A model generated the notes under the pieces. It saw only the letters and a program-made list of their open reading frames with translations. It made no database searches and was not told the origin of the DNA. A stretch of 64,000 nt of DNA from UBA5314 sp040217815. GTDB taxonomy: Bacteria > Bacillota > Syntrophomonadia > Syntrophomonadales > Syntrophomonadaceae. The translations under genes and the position numbers were made by a program. The stretch lies in assembly GCA_040217815.1 (NCBI GenBank), contig JBEHWI010000001.1, positions 136,039 through 200,038 of the forward strand, read 5' to 3'. Of the stretch, positions 63,817-64,000 are shown one piece after another (the stretch's first letter is position 1; every line of letters begins with the position of its first letter).

Positions 63817-64000
63817 CTATTTAGCCTTTTTATCCTCTATTTCTTCTAATTCCTCATCGTCTTTGGCCTTACGAAAGTTCTGCAGGGCTTTGCCTATTGA
63901 TTGTCCAACCTGGGGCAGTTTGCCCGGGCCAATTACTATAAGCAATATGACCACGATAAGAATAAGCTCCCACGGTCCAAAATTTCCTATCAATCCGAAC
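63817..64000 (-). CDS. tatA: TatA/TatE-type twin-arginine translocase protein, partial (start beyond window)
   Basis: Reading leftward from the window edge gives FGLIGNFGPWELILIVVILL, then IGPGKLPQVGQSIGKALQNF, RKAKDDEELEEIEDKKAK and a stop at 63817-63819. A membrane helix followed by the FGPKKLP-like amphipathic helix (here GPGKLP) and an acidic tail is the TatA/TatE signature. It is on the heme-operon strand. The likely client is the Tat-signal formate dehydrogenase at 11314. Confidence 0.92.
   Translation of the reverse strand, partial: FGLIGNFGPWELILIVVILLIVIGPGKLPQVGQSIGKALQNFRKAKDDEELEEIEDKKAK

Overview
The window looks like chromosome from an anaerobic, endospore-forming, low-to-mid GC Firmicute, most likely of the syntrophic fatty-acid-oxidising type (Syntrophomonas and relatives). 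This is inferred from gene content: gpr and an alpha/beta SASP (spores), ylbJ, rpmF/rpmB/ftsY/smc neighbourhoods of Clostridia, acetate kinase with phosphotransacetylase, EtfAB with a DUF224 membrane iron-sulfur oxidoreductase, and a Tat-exported selenocysteine formate dehydrogenase with its own membrane cytochrome b. No species name can be proved from the sequence alone, and I saw no rRNA or tRNA genes.

Layout. 1-6 kb (minus strand): recJ, bifunctional relA/spoT, dtd and a partial MBL hydrolase. 6-11 kb: a DUF896 protein, a P-loop ATPase, and two divergent moeA genes, one fused to a binding-protein-like domain. 11.3-17 kb (plus): formate dehydrogenase alpha (in-frame UGA with a SECIS hairpin), ferredoxin-like beta and cytochrome b gamma subunits, then fdhE. 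17-20.4 kb: an AT-rich agr-type quorum-sensing island with two AgrB proteins, an AgrD peptide carrying Ser in place of Cys, a detached membrane protein and a GHKL kinase, but no response regulator. 20.4-24.2 kb: an MTA/5'-deoxynucleoside salvage operon (mtnP, mtnA, class II aldolase, deaminase). 24.2-35 kb: ftsY, smc, radical SAM, rnc, plsX, rpmF, yceD, ackA, pta, all minus. 35-43.7 kb: tmcAL, patatin, ylbJ, coiled-coil protein, rsmD, gpr, SASP, recG. 43.9-49.8 kb: fakA, asp23, rpmB, hslO, gamma carbonic anhydrase, 3D-domain protein, coaD. 50-54 kb: DUF224-etfA-etfB. 54-64 kb: cheR and a long siroheme/heme operon (hemL, ahbB, ahbA, nirJ2-type radical SAM, hemB, cobA-hemD, hemC, hemA, precorrin-2 dehydrogenase) ending in a partial tatA at the right edge.

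How it fits together (inference from known pathways): EtfAB would collect electrons from acyl-CoA dehydrogenases and DUF224 would pass them to menaquinone. The membrane formate dehydrogenase could then release them as formate outside the cell. The heme operon supplies b-heme for both membrane proteins, TatA exports the formate dehydrogenase, MoeA proteins insert Mo or W, and Pta/AckA make ATP from acetyl-CoA.

The least expected items are (a) the agr island, with a Ser-based AgrD, one AgrB lacking the catalytic His and one intact; and (b) a family of three intergenic elements (40797-41060, 43725-43938, 47283-47648) that share a structured core yet each carry a different pair of terminal inverted repeats. 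One of them supplies the stop codon of gpr, and gpr itself appears to start at a non-canonical ATA.
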